DNA from: Paralithodes platypus
Taxonomy: Eukaryota; Arthropoda; Malacostraca; Decapoda; Lithodidae
Direction of reading: 5' to 3'
NCBI GenBank assembly: GCA_032716605.1
Contig: CM064502.1
Location: 52,465,172-52,529,171 of the forward strand
Length of the DNA: 64,000 nucleotides
In this document: positions 44,420-57,162 of the stretch, in pieces
Position numbering within the stretch: the first letter of the stretch is position 1
Layout: every line of letters begins with the position of its first letter
Notes under the pieces: generated by a model
The model's input: the letters and a program-made list of their open reading frames with translations, nothing else
Databases searched by the model: none
What the model was told of the DNA's origin: nothing
Translations under genes and position numbers: made by a program

Positions 44420-46320
44420 ATCCATATATTTTTTTCTATGCGTATGTAAGAGACAACATACAATGCTGTCTGTAACAAGTGCCTCCAAAAAATTATAAAA
44501 GTGACATGGAACCTAATTATAGGTATGTTTGAGTCAAAATGTTTGGACACACGACGCTTGAAGAAATATAAGTCATAGGATGAAGGAAAGACATTGATTG
44601 AGAGACTTCCAGAGTTTACTTGTTGAGTAGATGAAAGACTGGGAAAAATAATTTAATCTTGGGTTTGTTAGTTGGACAGAATAGCTGTGGGAATATGTTG
44701 AAAGGCGGGTGCCACACACACGTGTAAGGGAGGAGGAATACACTGAGAGAGATCTGAAGATCACTGATTATTGTGTTAGTGGTAGAAGACTGAGACAGGT
44801 GCAACATTGCGGCGTATAGTGAGAGATTGTAGGGAATTAGTAAGAAGAGGTAATTTGATGAGACAAAATGCTTTTGATTGTACCCTTTCGAGAAGTGTGG
44901 TATAGGTGGAACCTTCCTACACATGCGAACAGTACTCGATACATGGGCACATTGTGCCTCGGTACAGAGCAAGAAGCTGTGCAGGGGTTTAAGAACCCAC
45001 GGAGACGGTTGAACATACTTAACTTCTGGGAAGCTGTTTTAGCAAGATGGGTGATATGGTCTTTCCAAAGAAATATCAGAAGAAAAAGAGACACCAAGAA
45101 TATTGAGAGAACACGAAGGGTTGATTTGTACAGTATGTTGTTGTGGAAAATTATGAAAAGTAAATAGATCGAGAAATTGGGTATTGTGAGCATTGAAAGT
45201 AAAACGAATTTCTTTTCCCCAAGCGGAAATAGTTGATAGATCCAAAATTAAGAATACAATGGCTTCATCACGGGAGTTTTGGAGTGATTGCACGATAGAT
45301 CGTCTTGGAAAGCTAGTTGAATAGTGTAAGATAGTCAGCAACATATGAGTGGATAGGATTAGAGGTACAGATTAGGTCATTAATGAATATTATAAATAGA
45401 ACTAGATATAGGATAGAGCCCTGTGGAACACCGGAATTAAGAGGTTGAGAAAGTGAGCGATAGATGTTCACAACCGCAGCTATGTAATGGCCATTAAAGA
45501 AATTAAAGATATATCACAGATAGAGGGATAGAAGCTGAAGGAGGGTAGTTTGGAAATAAGTTATTTGTGCCAGACTGTATCGAGGGCTTTTGATACGTTT
45601 AGCACAATAGGAAGGCCTCACCAAAGTCCCGAAAGGAGAATGACCATGAGTAGTAAGGTAAGGAAGGAGATCGCCAGTAGAACGTCCCGTAAGGAAACTA
45701 TATTGGTGATATTTGGGAAGACAAATGCTTAACCCGTTCAGTACCAGCGACGGCAGAGAGCCGTCGGCAGATAAATCACTCCCCAGTCCTAGCGACGGCA
45801 AAGAGCCGTCAGTAATATACGATCCTTGTAACTGCCAGTATCAGGCAGTGCCTGGTACCATGACTGTTTGAGCACTGCTCTAGAGTTGGCAACACTTCAC
45901 AGCTTATATCCAAGCCTCTACAGGCTGGGAGAGGCATTATTCCTCCATCTTTTGAGGTGGGAGGTTGTTATATATTGCCATTTTGGCCACATTGCTTGGG
46001 ACTGGGGGGGACTTTTATGGTAGTATCCTACGGTACAGTAGGGGTTAAGAAATTTTGAATTAAATATAGATTTGAAAACTTTTGAGATGCAAGAAATGAG
46101 AGCCATTGGATGATAGATGAAGGATTGAAAGCGGTTACCCTTCTTTGGGACACATTGAATGAGAGCAAACTTCTAGCAAGAAGGAAAGATGTTAGAGAAA
46201 AGACAGCAACAAAAGAGTTTGCCTAAGCAGGAAGTCAGCACGGAAGCACAGTTTTTAGAACAACATAAGGAACACCATCTGGTCCATACGGTGTCTTAGT
46301 ATTAAGCCCAGAGAGGCCCG
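44420..46320 (-). pseudogene. Jockey-like family 1 LINE, long degenerate copy
   Basis: Read on minus from 46,320: YGPDGVPYVVLK, then LASQKF-type motif (about 46,100), GVPQGSILYLVLF and INDL (about 45,430), HSYVAD (about 45,340), FTFNAHNTQFL, LNILGVSF, WKDHITHLAKTASQKL and SFIYSTSKLWKSL, ending near 44,420. Many stops and frameshifts. The RT catalytic Asp pair is reduced in the YVAD region. A MITE-A sits inside at 45,729-46,048. Homologous to 26,870-27,640 and the plus-strand copy to its right. Confidence 0.75.
45729..46048. mobile_element. MITE-A variant inserted in LINE pseudogene
   Basis: TTAACCCGTTCAGTACCAGC left, TACGGTACAGTAGGGGTTAA right. Ends match MITE-A, but the interior differs and carries a direct repeat around GCGACGGCAGAGAGCCGTC. 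Confidence 0.8.
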
Positions 46321-46334
46321 AAAATACTTCTTAA

Positions 46335-46855
46335 TAAGAGGCATAGTGCGCCCATGTATCTAGTATTGTTCGTAAGTGTTGGGAGGTTCCACCGATACCG
46401 CACATCTCGAAAGGGTAGAGTCAGAAACATTTCATCTCATAAATATACTTCCTCTTACTAACTCCCTACAGTATTTCTTTACATGCCAGAATGTTGCATC
46501 CCTCTCACTCTTCTAACGCTATTTCAGTGTATACCTCCTCCGTTACAGGTAGTTGGGAGGGCCTTTCAACACATTCTCACCCATATTCTCTCCTACTCTC
46601 TAACCAAAAAGTGAACTAAATTCTCAACCTTTCTTTTACTCAACAAGTAAGCTCTGGAACTCTCTCCTTGAATCTGTATTTCCCTCATCCTATGACTTAA
46701 ACTTCTTTAAACTCCGTGTTTCCAGACATTATGGCTCTAGCGTCCCTTGAATTTGCTTCCCTGTCATTCTTGCAACGTTTGAGGCGACACTTGGTACAGG
46801 CAGATGTGCCTTTTGTCTCTGTCATACACATAGCACAAAAATGCATGCTATAATT
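46335..46855 (+). pseudogene. Jockey-like family 1 LINE 3' part, opposite orientation
   Basis: Plus-strand broken frames give GGSTDTAHLERV, FHLINI, LWNSLLESVFPSSYDL and FKLRVSRHYG, then 3' UTR. It is 5'-truncated and lies head-to-head with the minus-strand copy, about 15 bp apart. Confidence 0.7.
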
Positions 46856-46921
46856 TAACGTATACTTTTAGCTCGCAGGGTTTAATACAGAACCAATATA
46901 TTTTACAAATAAGGAGTAAAT

Positions 46922-46936
<15 letters not shown>

Positions 46937-46969
<33 letters not shown>

Positions 46970-47310
46970 GACAATGAACGGAGGAAGGAAAAACACAGAT
47001 AAAACAAAAAGGTCCATGTGCCTAAAGGCATCCTCCATTCATAAAATGTTTGTAACAACTGGATTTAAACATTTGTAGATTGTAAGTTTGTGGAAAGCAA
47101 TTCGAGGGAAGTGAATTCCAAAGAGTAGTAGTTCTGGGGATAAATGAATTCTGATAAGCAGAAGTTCTGCATTGTGGAGGAGAAAGTGTAAATTCATGGG
47201 CGCTATCAGCTGCCCTAGGTCTACGGGGAAAGATGTGGAGAATCATATATGACCTAGAGGTTTTATATGAACGTAAATGAAATCGTGGCCATGAACAATT
47301 GAACAACTTA
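46937..47310 (-). pseudogene. LINE C-terminus (third family) with poly(A) tail
   Basis: Open frame on minus: FHLRSYKTSRSYMI, PPQCRTSAYQNSFIPRTTTL, WNSLPSNCFPQTYNLQMF, then stop and a 3' UTR ending in a run of about 27 A (T on plus, 46,937-46,963). No frameshift in the remaining roughly 94 codons, so this is a fairly recent 5'-truncated insertion. Confidence 0.75.
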
Positions 47311-47597
47311 AAAATAATGACGAAAATATGAGAGCGAGCACCATCAAGTGCATCTCAAATTATTAAATGTGTGTAGCACAAACTGCATAACAAAATAGTT
47401 CGTTAGTGTATTATATACTTGTCTCCACAAAGTATCCACAAAGTATCTACAAAGTATCCACAAAGTCCTGTCTACGATTTTGCGTGAAAGCTAACTCACA
47501 ATGAGAGTGGAAAAGAGAGGTAACTGAGGAATACTCTATGAATGTGGGAGTGTGCTTATGTGTCTTGTTATTGAAGAGCATGCCAAGGGATGTGCAT

Positions 47598-47972
47598 TTA
47601 AGGGGGGTGACTTGTTTTTGTTCTGTCCTTTTCTATCTGGCTTGTATCCATTTGGCCCCATTCAGCCTACTGTGTTAAGACTTTTATCCCCATCCAGGTG
47701 TCAATTGTTTACTGGTGAGCGGTAGCGAGCCAGCATATTTTTTATTTTTGTTTGACAGCAGGCTAAATTTGTACATTTTTCGATAGAAAAATGTCTCCGG
47801 CGAAGCCGGATTTCTTCATATAATGCTGGCTCGCTATCGCTCGCCAGGAAGAAATCGACACCTAAATGGGGATAAACGTCGTAAAATAGTTGGCTGAATG
47901 GGGCCGAATGGATACAAGCCAGAGAAAGAGAGAAAAGGACAGAAATAACAAAAAGCAGGTCACCCCCCTTAA
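47598..47972. mobile_element. MITE-C copy 4
   Basis: TTAAGGGGGGTGACTTG left, CAGGTCACCCCCCTTAA right. Confidence 0.9.
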
Positions 47973-48126
47973 AAGATGATTTGGAGCTGATAGCGGTCAA
48001 CGTGAATGGTAAACTCGTGAAAACAAAAATCTTTACAATAGTGAGCTGTATAAATGTTCATGTGACAATGTTTTACTTTCACTTTCTGTACAGTACTGAC
48101 GAGGTATACCACTGAATGAGGCACCC

Positions 48127-48452
48127 TTAAGGGGATATATCCACTTGAGGGATTTTTTTCTTGACCCCTTTCTCCCTCATGTTTAGCCCCATTGCTTTTG
48201 ATATTATAAAATGTTTGCCCCATTAGTTTAGCGATTTTAAGAACTTTCACCCAATATAAAGACCTTTTGTGCCATTTAGGTGTCTATTTTATCCTGGCGA
48301 GCGATAGCGAGCCTGTAATTTAAGAGGAACCGGCCTTCGGCCGGGACATTTTTCTACCAAAAAATGTACAAATTTATCTTGAAAGGGACTCAAGGGGGTG
48401 TAATTTTAAGGTTGATGGAGGTCTAGTGAACAAACTAAATACCTCCCCTTAA
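48127..48452. mobile_element. MITE-B copy 5 (short subtype)
   Basis: TTAAGGGGATATATCC left, AAATACCTCCCCTTAA right. Inverse orientation of the copy at 35,788. Confidence 0.85.
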
Positions 48453-48810
48453 TCCCAAATGGTTCAATTACAGATATCTGAAGCACACATACGTAATGTG
48501 GAGGGATGGCTTTATAGAGTACCGCAAAGGAATATTTTATGTTATTGTGACGAGATGAAATTCCACGCGTCTTGAAAACATTATTAATAAATGGACAATT
48601 TTTGTTAACTCCATTCTAAACAAATTTGTGAACGCGTTAAATATTATAACACTTCCAAATCCGTGCAACATTTCCATAGGTCAATGACTGTTGAGGCATA
48701 CACAGTTTCCTTTCTTTATACTGATATCCAAGGAAACAAAGAAAAACATTTACCCAATTACGTTGGCTAGATTTTGAATCTTTTGTCTGGATTCGGCATC
48801 ATACTGAACG
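48453..48810. other. unique-looking sequence
   Basis: No gene or repeat boundary found. Confidence 0.4.
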
Positions 48811-49116
48811 GTACACTCACTCATAAGAGAAAGGTACCCCCCTGAGCGAGAGATTTAAGGCCTCACGCTATTTAGTTGTGGTAACACTGGCCCTGAACCA
48901 TCGACGTCACGAAAATGAGTGGCGACTGTGAATTGTGTGAGGGAGTAGGGAGCTGATGTGAACGAAGCAATGCTTCACTTAATTTTGAGAGTTGCTTTGC
49001 TAATTCTCTCCTTTTCGTGACGTCGATGGTTCAGGGCCAGTGTTACCACAACTAAATAGCGTGAGGCCTTAGATATGTCGCTCAGGGGGGTACTCTTCTT
49101 CTATGAGTGAGTGTAC
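48811..49116. mobile_element. 306-bp fold-back element with about 105-bp arms
   Basis: GTACACTCACTCATA at the left and its inverse at the right. Arms (48,811-48,916 and 49,011-49,116) differ at only a few positions near CCCCCCTGAGCGA. TA immediately inside each GTAC would fit a Tc1/mariner-type TA target. The centre (about 95 bp) is unpaired. No coding capacity. Confidence 0.85.
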
Positions 49117-49244
49117 TGTACATAAAGAAAACTAAACCTTATGCAAAGTCCATTTTATTATTCTGTGAAGATTGCAAAGTGCTCAACCATAAACTCAGAC
49201 ATGTGCAAGCTTATACAGAAAGCTGGATTCAATTCCTGCCTTAC

Positions 49245-49423
49245 AGATCCTCGTATTACCCATGAAGGCGATCTTGACGACACCATTAGCCGGGCTGCTG
49301 AGGTGGCACCAGGTCACTGCCTCCGACTCCTCTCTTATGTTAAACAGGGCCAGATCTCCGTCGTTTGCCGCCATAACTCGGATAATAATGTTGAAAACTG
49401 GCACTGGGAGATGCCATTCCGAC
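49245..49423 (-). CDS. candidate exon, FAMeT-domain-like peptide
   Basis: Minus strand: CATACTAACCCTCCC (branch-point and pyrimidine-like) precedes an acceptor ending GGCGGCAG at 49,424; a donor ATCT/GTAAGGC follows at 49,244. Length 179, incoming phase 2, outgoing phase 1, so it can follow the block at 58,648 in frame. The peptide includes SEWHLPVPVFNIIIRVMAAN, GDLALFNIREESEAVTW and VVKIAFMGNTRI. The pattern F-x-V-x-AAND-x-x-(I/L)AL and a later I-x-x-x-GNTR recalls farnesoic-acid O-methyltransferase (FAMeT) domains; this is resemblance from memory. The plus strand of the same DNA is also open in register (213-bp exon-like, 49,247-49,459, acceptor CTGCCTTACAG), so strand is not settled. Confidence 0.4.
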
Positions 49424-49460
49424 CTGCCGCCCTCGCCCGGTTATGGCACGATTGGGAGGG

Positions 49461-50175
49461 TTAGTATGTCCGCGACTTGTGCTGACCACCCTTCGAGAAA
49501 GAGAACTATTTGTAGAGGAGGTTAGTGGAATTATGTTTAGAAAAACCACCATTGTGGATACCTTGCGGTATAGACAGACCAGTACATTCAAGAGAGGATG
49601 CTTGTTAGGCTCTTCATATATGCATTGTGTCTATAAAATGTCTTAACATTTGCAATGGATCATGTAATATTATTGTGGAAGACATGACAGAGCACCGGGC
49701 GAGGAAGCAAACATATCCATTTATGACAAAGATACTACTTGATTACTCTTCAATGAAAACTCAAGCTGCTCTTCGCGAGTGTCCTTTCCTTGCAGAGTCA
49801 TTTTTTTCTTAGAGTAGGTTAGATCGCACTTTGATTCTCTATTGTTTTCTAAACACGTTGCTGCCAAGATGTCCTCTCTAGACTTCACATTAATAGTTCT
49901 GGTAAAGCCAGAATATATTACAGCACTGACCATAAATCATACAGAAAGAATTAGTATGCGGACAGCAGAGGCAGTACAGCGTTTTGCACGACTCTTTTAA
50001 AATAAGTTGAAAAGAGTGTATAATGCTGGCGTTCCATACAGGAAATTGCATTGTTAATGTAATTGATGTAATGTTAATGTTCGTTGTTAATTGCAGAACA
50101 CCTATTTTGTGTTTTTTTTATGCATGCAGAATTGAAGACCAGAACATATGTGCTGTACATTTATATACCATCTAC

Positions 50176-50178
<3 letters not shown>
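49461..50178. other. no gene recognised
   Basis: Short frames only; no repeat boundaries. Confidence 0.4.
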
Positions 50179-50211
<33 letters not shown>

Positions 50212-50213
50212 AC

Positions 50214-50285
<72 letters not shown>
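50179..50285. repeat. (GT)n and (GA)n compound microsatellite
   Basis: GT run 50,179-50,208, nine unique bases, GA run to 50,285. Confidence 0.95.

Positions 50286-51155
<870 letters not shown>

Positions 51156-51182
<27 letters not shown>
51156..51182. repeat. (AC)n microsatellite, continuation
   Basis: Same repeat and register type as 50,793-50,937, resuming after the insert. Confidence 0.9.
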
Positions 51183-51186
<4 letters not shown>

Positions 51187-51367
51187 TATAAAGCGTCAGT
51201 TTTAAATACCACAGACTCCAAGATTTGATGGCAAGGTTTCGTGCCCTATCGAGTAGTCTTACCTACAACTTCTAACTATCTGATCACAAACGGCTATCCT
51301 GTTGGAGAACACTGTCTTGTAATGTGGTAACTCCATAGCTAATTAGCTGCTTAACTCTCAGATTGTG

Positions 51368-52267
51368 TTAAGGGGAGATGGGTCATTTTTGTTGCTCCCC
51401 TTTTTCCCTCATGTTTAGCCACATTAGTTTTCCGATTTTATGACGTTTAACTCATTAGTTTGGCGATTCTAAGACCTTTCGCCCCATTTGTTTTGTCAAT
51501 AATAAGACTTTTCGTGTTATTTAGCTGTTATTTGTTTTCCTGTCGAAGGATAGGGAGACTGTAAATTAAGAGGAAACAGTTTTTGGCCAGGAAATTCTTC
51601 TATCGAAACATGTACAAATCTATCATAAAAGAGGGTCTTGTGGAGGTTTTTTAAAGCTTGATGGAGTTCTAGGGAGGAAACAAGAAACATAATAAATACA
51701 TACAACAATTGACCTGGGCGGGTGCCCAACCCCGAAAGGGGTTGAAATAGGGGAGCTATCCCCCCGCCAAAGGCGGCTTTCTAGGGCCTTTCCTAGCTGA
51801 TGCTGAGAGGATTGGGTTCTAGTCATATGGTGATGGGCTGGTCTATCAGAGTGAGAACTGAGCGATCTCTGCCATACCCATAGCTTACTCCGACTGTTCC
51901 TTTTACTTATGTATTTCCTAGATCTCAAGTGACGGCGTCTTTTCCGTGGATTGACCTCCCAATCTACCAAGATTGGAAGCCAAAGCGTCACATTTTTCCT
52001 TTGCCCCTCAACTTTCTCTTCATAATTGCTGAGGGGCACAGGGCCCTGGGTGGGGCTTTGGTTTCCCAGGCATTTCCGCACCCTCCTCAGCTCCCCGCCA
52101 TGGAGTGGCTTCGGTCACCCAGGCTTTATTGTGGTAGGCAGGGAGGGTTCTGTGGGGGCGCTCGGTTATGGCCTTGGCCTTGCTCGGGGCCTTGGGGCTG
52201 TTCGGCCAGGCAGCTTGGGGAACAACAACAACAATTGACCTAAATATGAACCATCCTCCCTTCTTAA
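51368..52267. mobile_element. MITE-B copy 6, split by a retro-insert
   Basis: TTAAGGGGAGATGGGTC left, AACCATCCTCCCTTCTTAA right; 51,716-52,228 is foreign. Confidence 0.8.
51716..52228 (+). mobile_element. (AAC)n-tailed retroelement, 13-bp target duplication
   Basis: CAACAATTGACCT at 51,703-51,715 and 52,229-52,241 brackets 513 bp that end GGCAGCTTGGGGAACAAC and repeated AAC. Last 200 bp match 8685-8888 inverted. The first part has CCCCGAAAGGGG-type hairpin sequence and no clear frame. The AAC at the target is continuous with the tail, as expected if it primed there. Confidence 0.85.
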
Positions 52268-52884
52268 CTCTCAGATTGTGTTAACCTCTAAGTCTTTCCA
52301 ATAGGAGCGTTCAATCTGTAGACAAGTTTGCCAGATGTCACCAGATTCGCCAATTATCGTAATAAAATGTGAACAAGACTAAGAAGGGTGTCGGTTTCTA
52401 AATTATTTTTCGATTTTTCCTGAAGTTAATAGTCTTATGACAAGCGGATTCAATCTTAGATACTCTTCATATATATTATAATTATCTCTTGTATATTTTA
52501 GCTCACTACTTTATTGTATATTTAAAATAAGAGAGCAGGAAAAAATATTGTTTAGTGAAATAAATCCATTACAAAATGGTAAATACTGGTTGCAAAAAAT
52601 AAATTGCATATGATTTACCTTCTTTTGTATCCTAATGATATATTTGTAATAGTGGTATCTAAATTAAACAACGCTTTTATGATTAAATTAACATTTCATT
52701 CAGTTACTCTGGAACTTTATCACCTTTGTACAGCCAAGGGTTACATGTAGTCCCTTAGATCAAATTGACTAAGTAGTATACTTTATTAACGAGCTCTGTA
52801 GATCTCAAGCTGAAATTAAACAAGAAGCTCATAACTATAGATTTGCCGGGCAAACAAACACGCGCACGTGCGCGCAATAATTCA
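52268..52884. other. AT-rich sequence, nothing recognised
   Basis: No feature supported. Confidence 0.4.
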
Positions 52885-53118
52885 TTAACCCTCTCCGACA
52901 TATGACGCGATTTTGAGCCTATTAGAGATGCTTTAAAGCCTTTGTTACCATCAGGGGTATTTAGAAACCTTTAGTTTAGGTACATCAACCTCTGCAGTTG
53001 TCTTTGAGTTAGCTGTGGGCAGAAAACAAATTTCGGAGAGGTAATTATAAGAGTGGGAGAACTCTATTTCTTATTGCTAATCTGGCAACCTCTGCGTCAT
53101 TAATGCGTGAAAGGGTTA
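52885..53118. mobile_element. MITE-D copy 3
   Basis: TTAACCCTCTCCGACATATG left, AATGCGTGAAAGGGTTAA right. A CGCGCACGTGCGCGC palindrome lies just outside at 52,860. Confidence 0.9.
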
Positions 53119-53199
53119 ACTCTCTTGTAACTCAAATATAATGCACTTGCATATATTATATTATATTGTTAGTATATTTTACTGCACTCATTTCACATA

Positions 53200-53365
53200 T
53201 TCACTCCTTCTGTAAAGGCGACGTCTTACTGCTTGTAGTCTAGCTACATTTAGGCGATATTGTGCAGTTTAAGAAGGATTTGTGGTAATAGAAAGGATTA
53301 AGTGAGACAGTACGAAGCCCGTTCATTGCTGTAGGTCCTTGTCATACTTAAGACAGACAAACTCG
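53200..53365. mobile_element. MITE-A copy 10, partial
   Basis: CTCCTTCTGTAAAGGCGACG and TTAGGCGATATTGTGCAG motifs; ends eroded. Confidence 0.5.
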
Positions 53366-53696
53366 TGCATCTCTAACTAACACATTCGTTAATGCATTGC
53401 AGAATGTGTCAAGGAGTTTTCACAATAAAGTGAAATTGGAGCAATATTCACACCCCACCATTTAGTTTAACAGAGTGAGTACTCTTTCATTGTGTGTAGT
53501 TATTGAAAGTATAATCGTGATCAATAATACTAGAACTCATCCTTGTGATAGACACAAGACAGTGAGCATCGACTATTGCAAACCAATGGTTTGATGTTTT
53601 GGGGTCAATCAATATTTCCTACTACGTCAGTGTATCATAGTTGTTTATCTAAGCATTACATTGATATGCCAGGCAATGACTGGACATGTTGCCATC

Positions 53697-54064
53697 TTAA
53701 GGGGGGATGGGCCTATTTGTTTACCTCATTTATAATATATTGTTATAATTTGTTTAGTTTCCTCCCTAGCCCTCCATCAAACTTTTAAAAACATCCATTA
53801 GATCCCCCTTCTAGATTAATTTGTACATTTTTCGGTAGAAAAATGTCCTGGCCGAAGTCCGGTTCTTCCCAAATTACAGGCCCACTATCGTTCGTCAGGA
53901 ACAAATATCGACACCTAAATAGCACGAATTCTAAATATTGACAACAAATGGGGCGAAAGGTCTTACAATCAACAACTAATGGGGCAAACATCTTAAAATA
54001 TGAAAACTAATGGGCTTAACATGAGGGAGAAGGGGGTCTAGAAAAACGACCCATCTCCCCTTAC
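53697..54064. mobile_element. MITE-B copy 7
   Basis: TTAAGGGGGGATGGGCC left, CGACCCATCTCCCCTTAC right. Confidence 0.85.
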
Positions 54065-54732
54065 AGTTGTGTAAGCAATGTATTATTGTGAACGCAGATG
54101 CCCAAAGTAACACATACAATACACATTACTTCATCATATTTACATATACAGTATATTAAACTCTGTGCAAAATTAATCAGTATTCTGCTGTATCAGTCAA
54201 GGTAAAATGTACAGTACATCACATCAAATTGAGGACAATCATATAAAATGTTCTTTGAGGAAATACATAACATAATGCAATTAACGACAATATATTGGAA
54301 TAATAAACATCACAATACAAAAAATAACTTCCTACAATGGAAGCAAAATATAGTTTGCTGCATTGCTGTGAAATACAGAGCGACTCAAAACAGTGCAGTG
54401 AATTACAGGTTGAGGCATATCCGTACGATGCAAACACAGCAATCATGTCACAAAAACCTGGCAAGACATCGATGAGAGAATAAAAACAATGAAAAATACA
54501 ACGCCGTACAGATGAGCGTATCGTGAAGTCCCCCATTATAAAAGGTGCCCAGCAATGACACTCACCTTCCCAGAAATTCCCCAAGTTCTCAGGGCACGTA
54601 TAGGTGGAATCAAAAGTTCGTTTGCAAACCTGGGCCCAGATTCCCATAAATTTATGATGTGACATATGTATATAACCATTGTAGCCTATCTAGCTAATTT
54701 ATAATGTAGCTCTCGTGCCAGCAATGTTCGAG
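54065..54732 (-). other. no firm gene; possible small exon 54,629-54,566
   Basis: Minus strand: CCCAG acceptor-like site, 64 bp, then a strong donor GGGAAG/GTGAGTG at 54,565. All relevant frames are open. Its phase fits after the block at 58,648 but not before that at 49,423. The pyrimidine tract is poor. Kept as a weak candidate, alternative exon or decoy. Confidence 0.2.
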
Positions 54733-54893
54733 GTATGTGTTGGTGGTGTAATGGTTTAGGTGTTTATGTTCTGGGTGTGGTGTCCCGAGGTCGAATCCCG
54801 GAAGGACCATATACTTTCATTAGTTTATTCAAATATATTGGGGTTTGTAATTGATGATTTATGTTAAGAACGGGGTGTTACTTATAACTAGGT
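54733..54893 (+). mobile_element. tRNA-derived SINE (family F)
   Basis: Box A-like TGGTGGTGTAATGGTTTAGG and box B-like GAGGTCGAATCCCGG, then ACTTTCATTAGTTTATTC and a tail shared with 6596-6705. Confidence 0.7.
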
Positions 54894-55041
54894 GTATCAA
54901 CTTACAACTGTTTAGTTGTTCAAAAAATGTATTAGGTATGAAGTTTTAGGCAAGTACGATGTTATGTTATAACACAAAAAAAAAATTATCACGCCAAAGC
55001 TGAATCCTTCTTTTAGTGTTTAGGTTTCTGATGAGGCACCG

Positions 55042-55239
55042 TTAACCCTTTGAGTACCAGAGATGTGTGTTATATTATATTCTAGCTATATTTAGAAGAT
55101 ATTATGCAGCATAGGAAGGATATGTGGTAGTTAAAAGGGTTGGTTGAGATTGTTTTAAGCCGTATTATTGCTAGAGGTCCTTCGTCTACTAGTTGTCAGA
55201 ATGTGATGAAAAGTCCGTCCCTGGTACAGAACGGGTTAA
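55042..55239. mobile_element. MITE-A copy 11
   Basis: TTAACCCTTTGAGTACCAG left, CTGGTACAGAACGGGTTAA right. Confidence 0.9.
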
Positions 55240-55835
55240 CTTCCAGACAATACGAGCAAATGTCGAATCACACGAACGCTCTTTCCGGCAACTTTTAATT
55301 AGCGTCTTTATCCTTGCAACAATTGACTACTTGCGAGTTTCGGGCTGTAAAGAAGTTGGAGCCGTGAACCTCGATATTAAACAGAAATGCAATAATAATG
55401 TACGTTTCTAATGGATAAATGGTATGTTGAATTGGGTTTTATGTACTTCTAAATGTACTACGACCGTATTTTAGCTGTAAATTCTGTTAAATATCGTTGT
55501 CTACAGCTCCAACTTCCTTATAGAACGACACTCGCAAGTCGGCAATTCGGCAGTCTCTCTACACGGTATCCAAAATAAGACTGGATGTAGATTATTACAG
55601 TTGACTAAATTACTATAATATTTAATATAAATTTCCGGACCATAAATGCCAATAGCTCGTTCGTTACCTATAGACGTTCCTCCGTTGCCTTCATCAATAT
55701 TCAGTTGTATTTTTGCGCAAATTTCATCTGTTTTGACATCAACTTAGAATTGTTTAGGTCAGGTTAGGTATTCGAGTCGTCCCTGAATGTGGACGAAGGG
55801 AACTTGGATGAAACAAATTGCTTGTGAAGTGACCG
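55240..55835. other. unique-looking sequence with weak inverted similarity
   Basis: CTTGCGAGTTTCGGGCTGTA near 55,330 and GAACGACACTCGCAAGTCGG near 55,520 suggest a decayed fold-back; not bounded. Confidence 0.35.
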
Positions 55836-56046
55836 TTAACCCGTTCAGTACCGGTGACGTCCTTTTAAAATTATTCTGGCTACTGACCATTATATTCAGT
55901 TTAAACAGGGCCTCCAGCAACTAATAGTCTTCGAACTATCTCGCTTAACCTTTTGTAATACCACAGATCCTTCTTGAACTGCACAAACTTGTGTAAATAT
56001 TGCTAGAATAAAAATATAAAGACGTCGCCGGTACATAAGGGGTTAA
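55836..56046. mobile_element. MITE-A copy 12
   Basis: TTAACCCGTTCAGTACCGG left, CCGGTACATAAGGGGTTAA right. One of the cleanest copies; arms pair along almost their whole length. Confidence 0.9.
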
Positions 56047-56414
56047 CTCAACGGTCTTCCACAACCAAAGTGTTTCATTGCTGCTGGTCAAATTAATATG
56101 TTTGGATTTATGACACGAAAATCAGCTAAAGGTATGAAGGGACTGGAGTTCTCGAAATTGTACTTGACCTGCAGTTTGCTGGTTTAATATACCAGAAGGT
56201 TAATAACCTCTCCAGTCTTATTTAAGCTAACTAACTCAAGGTATAAAGAATAGCTTTTGAGCCAGCCTGTACAGTACAAGGGGTGAGGGTATATACGTGG
56301 TCATCGTGTGGCCAGGTGTATAGGTGGTGGACCGATCATAAGCATTATTATCATTGGCCATGCCGTTCATACTTCCCAGAAGGTTGAGCTTTGCCAGGTT
56401 GGTTGGATGTTCCG

Positions 56415-56785
56415 TTAAGGGGGGTCACCGGCTTTTTTGTTTAGCTTTCTCTCCTTTTCTCTCTTTCCCTGGCTTGCATCCATTCGGCCCCATTCAGACA
56501 ACTGTTTTAAGACGTTTATCCCTATCCAGGTGTCGATTTCTTTCTGGCGAGCGATAGCGAGCCAGCATTTTATGGAGAAATCCGGCTTCGCCGGAGACAC
56601 GTTTCTATCGAAACATTTACAAATTTAGATTGCTGTCAAAACAAATATATATATATGCTGGCTTGCTACCGCTCGTCAGTAAGATATTGACACCTGGATG
56701 GGGGTAAACGTCTTAAAACAGTAGGCTGAATGGGGCCGAATGGATACAAGCCGAAGAGAGAGGGAGAGAAAGAAAGACAGATATT
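56415..56785. mobile_element. MITE-C copy 5
   Basis: TTAAGGGGGGTCACCGGC left. The right end is truncated after the GAGAGAGGGAGAGAAAG block. Confidence 0.8.
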
Positions 56786-56904
56786 GGTTGTTTTAAAATA
56801 ATTCATTATACCCCGAAGATTGGAGCACCTATTGTGGTCCTCCCCCTTGTTGTCTTTGGTGGATCATCTTTATACGCGTGCCAACTTTCATGGCACTGTG
56901 CGAA

Positions 56905-57088
56905 CCTATGACGTTTATATTTAGAAGATATTACGCAGCTTAGGAAGGATCTATGATAGTTATAAAGGTTGGTTGAGATAGTTGGAAGCCTTATTATTGT
57001 TAGAGGTCCTTCCTAAGCCGAATAAGATCGTCTAACAGTTGCCAGAATATGGTAATATGATGGACGTCCCTGGTACTGTCTGGGTAAA
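56905..57088. mobile_element. MITE-A copy 13, partial
   Basis: TTTAGAAGATATTACGCAGC and GTCCCTGGTACTGTCTGGG; left end missing. Confidence 0.55.
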
Positions 57089-57162
57089 ATATGGTCTCCT
57101 CTACCCTTTCACACACACAAGACAATTTTCCTCCCCAATGGCACCTCCAGCAAAGTGTAGCA

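Noticed and set aside
49141..49464. Plus-strand ORF/exon 49,247-49,459
   Set aside because: Open in register because of the antisense frame. The minus-strand reading has the more protein-like pattern and fits the neighbouring exon phase; not fully excluded.
54566..54629. Small minus-strand exon between the two main exon candidates
   Set aside because: Good donor but poor pyrimidine tract, and its phase would break the join to 49,423.
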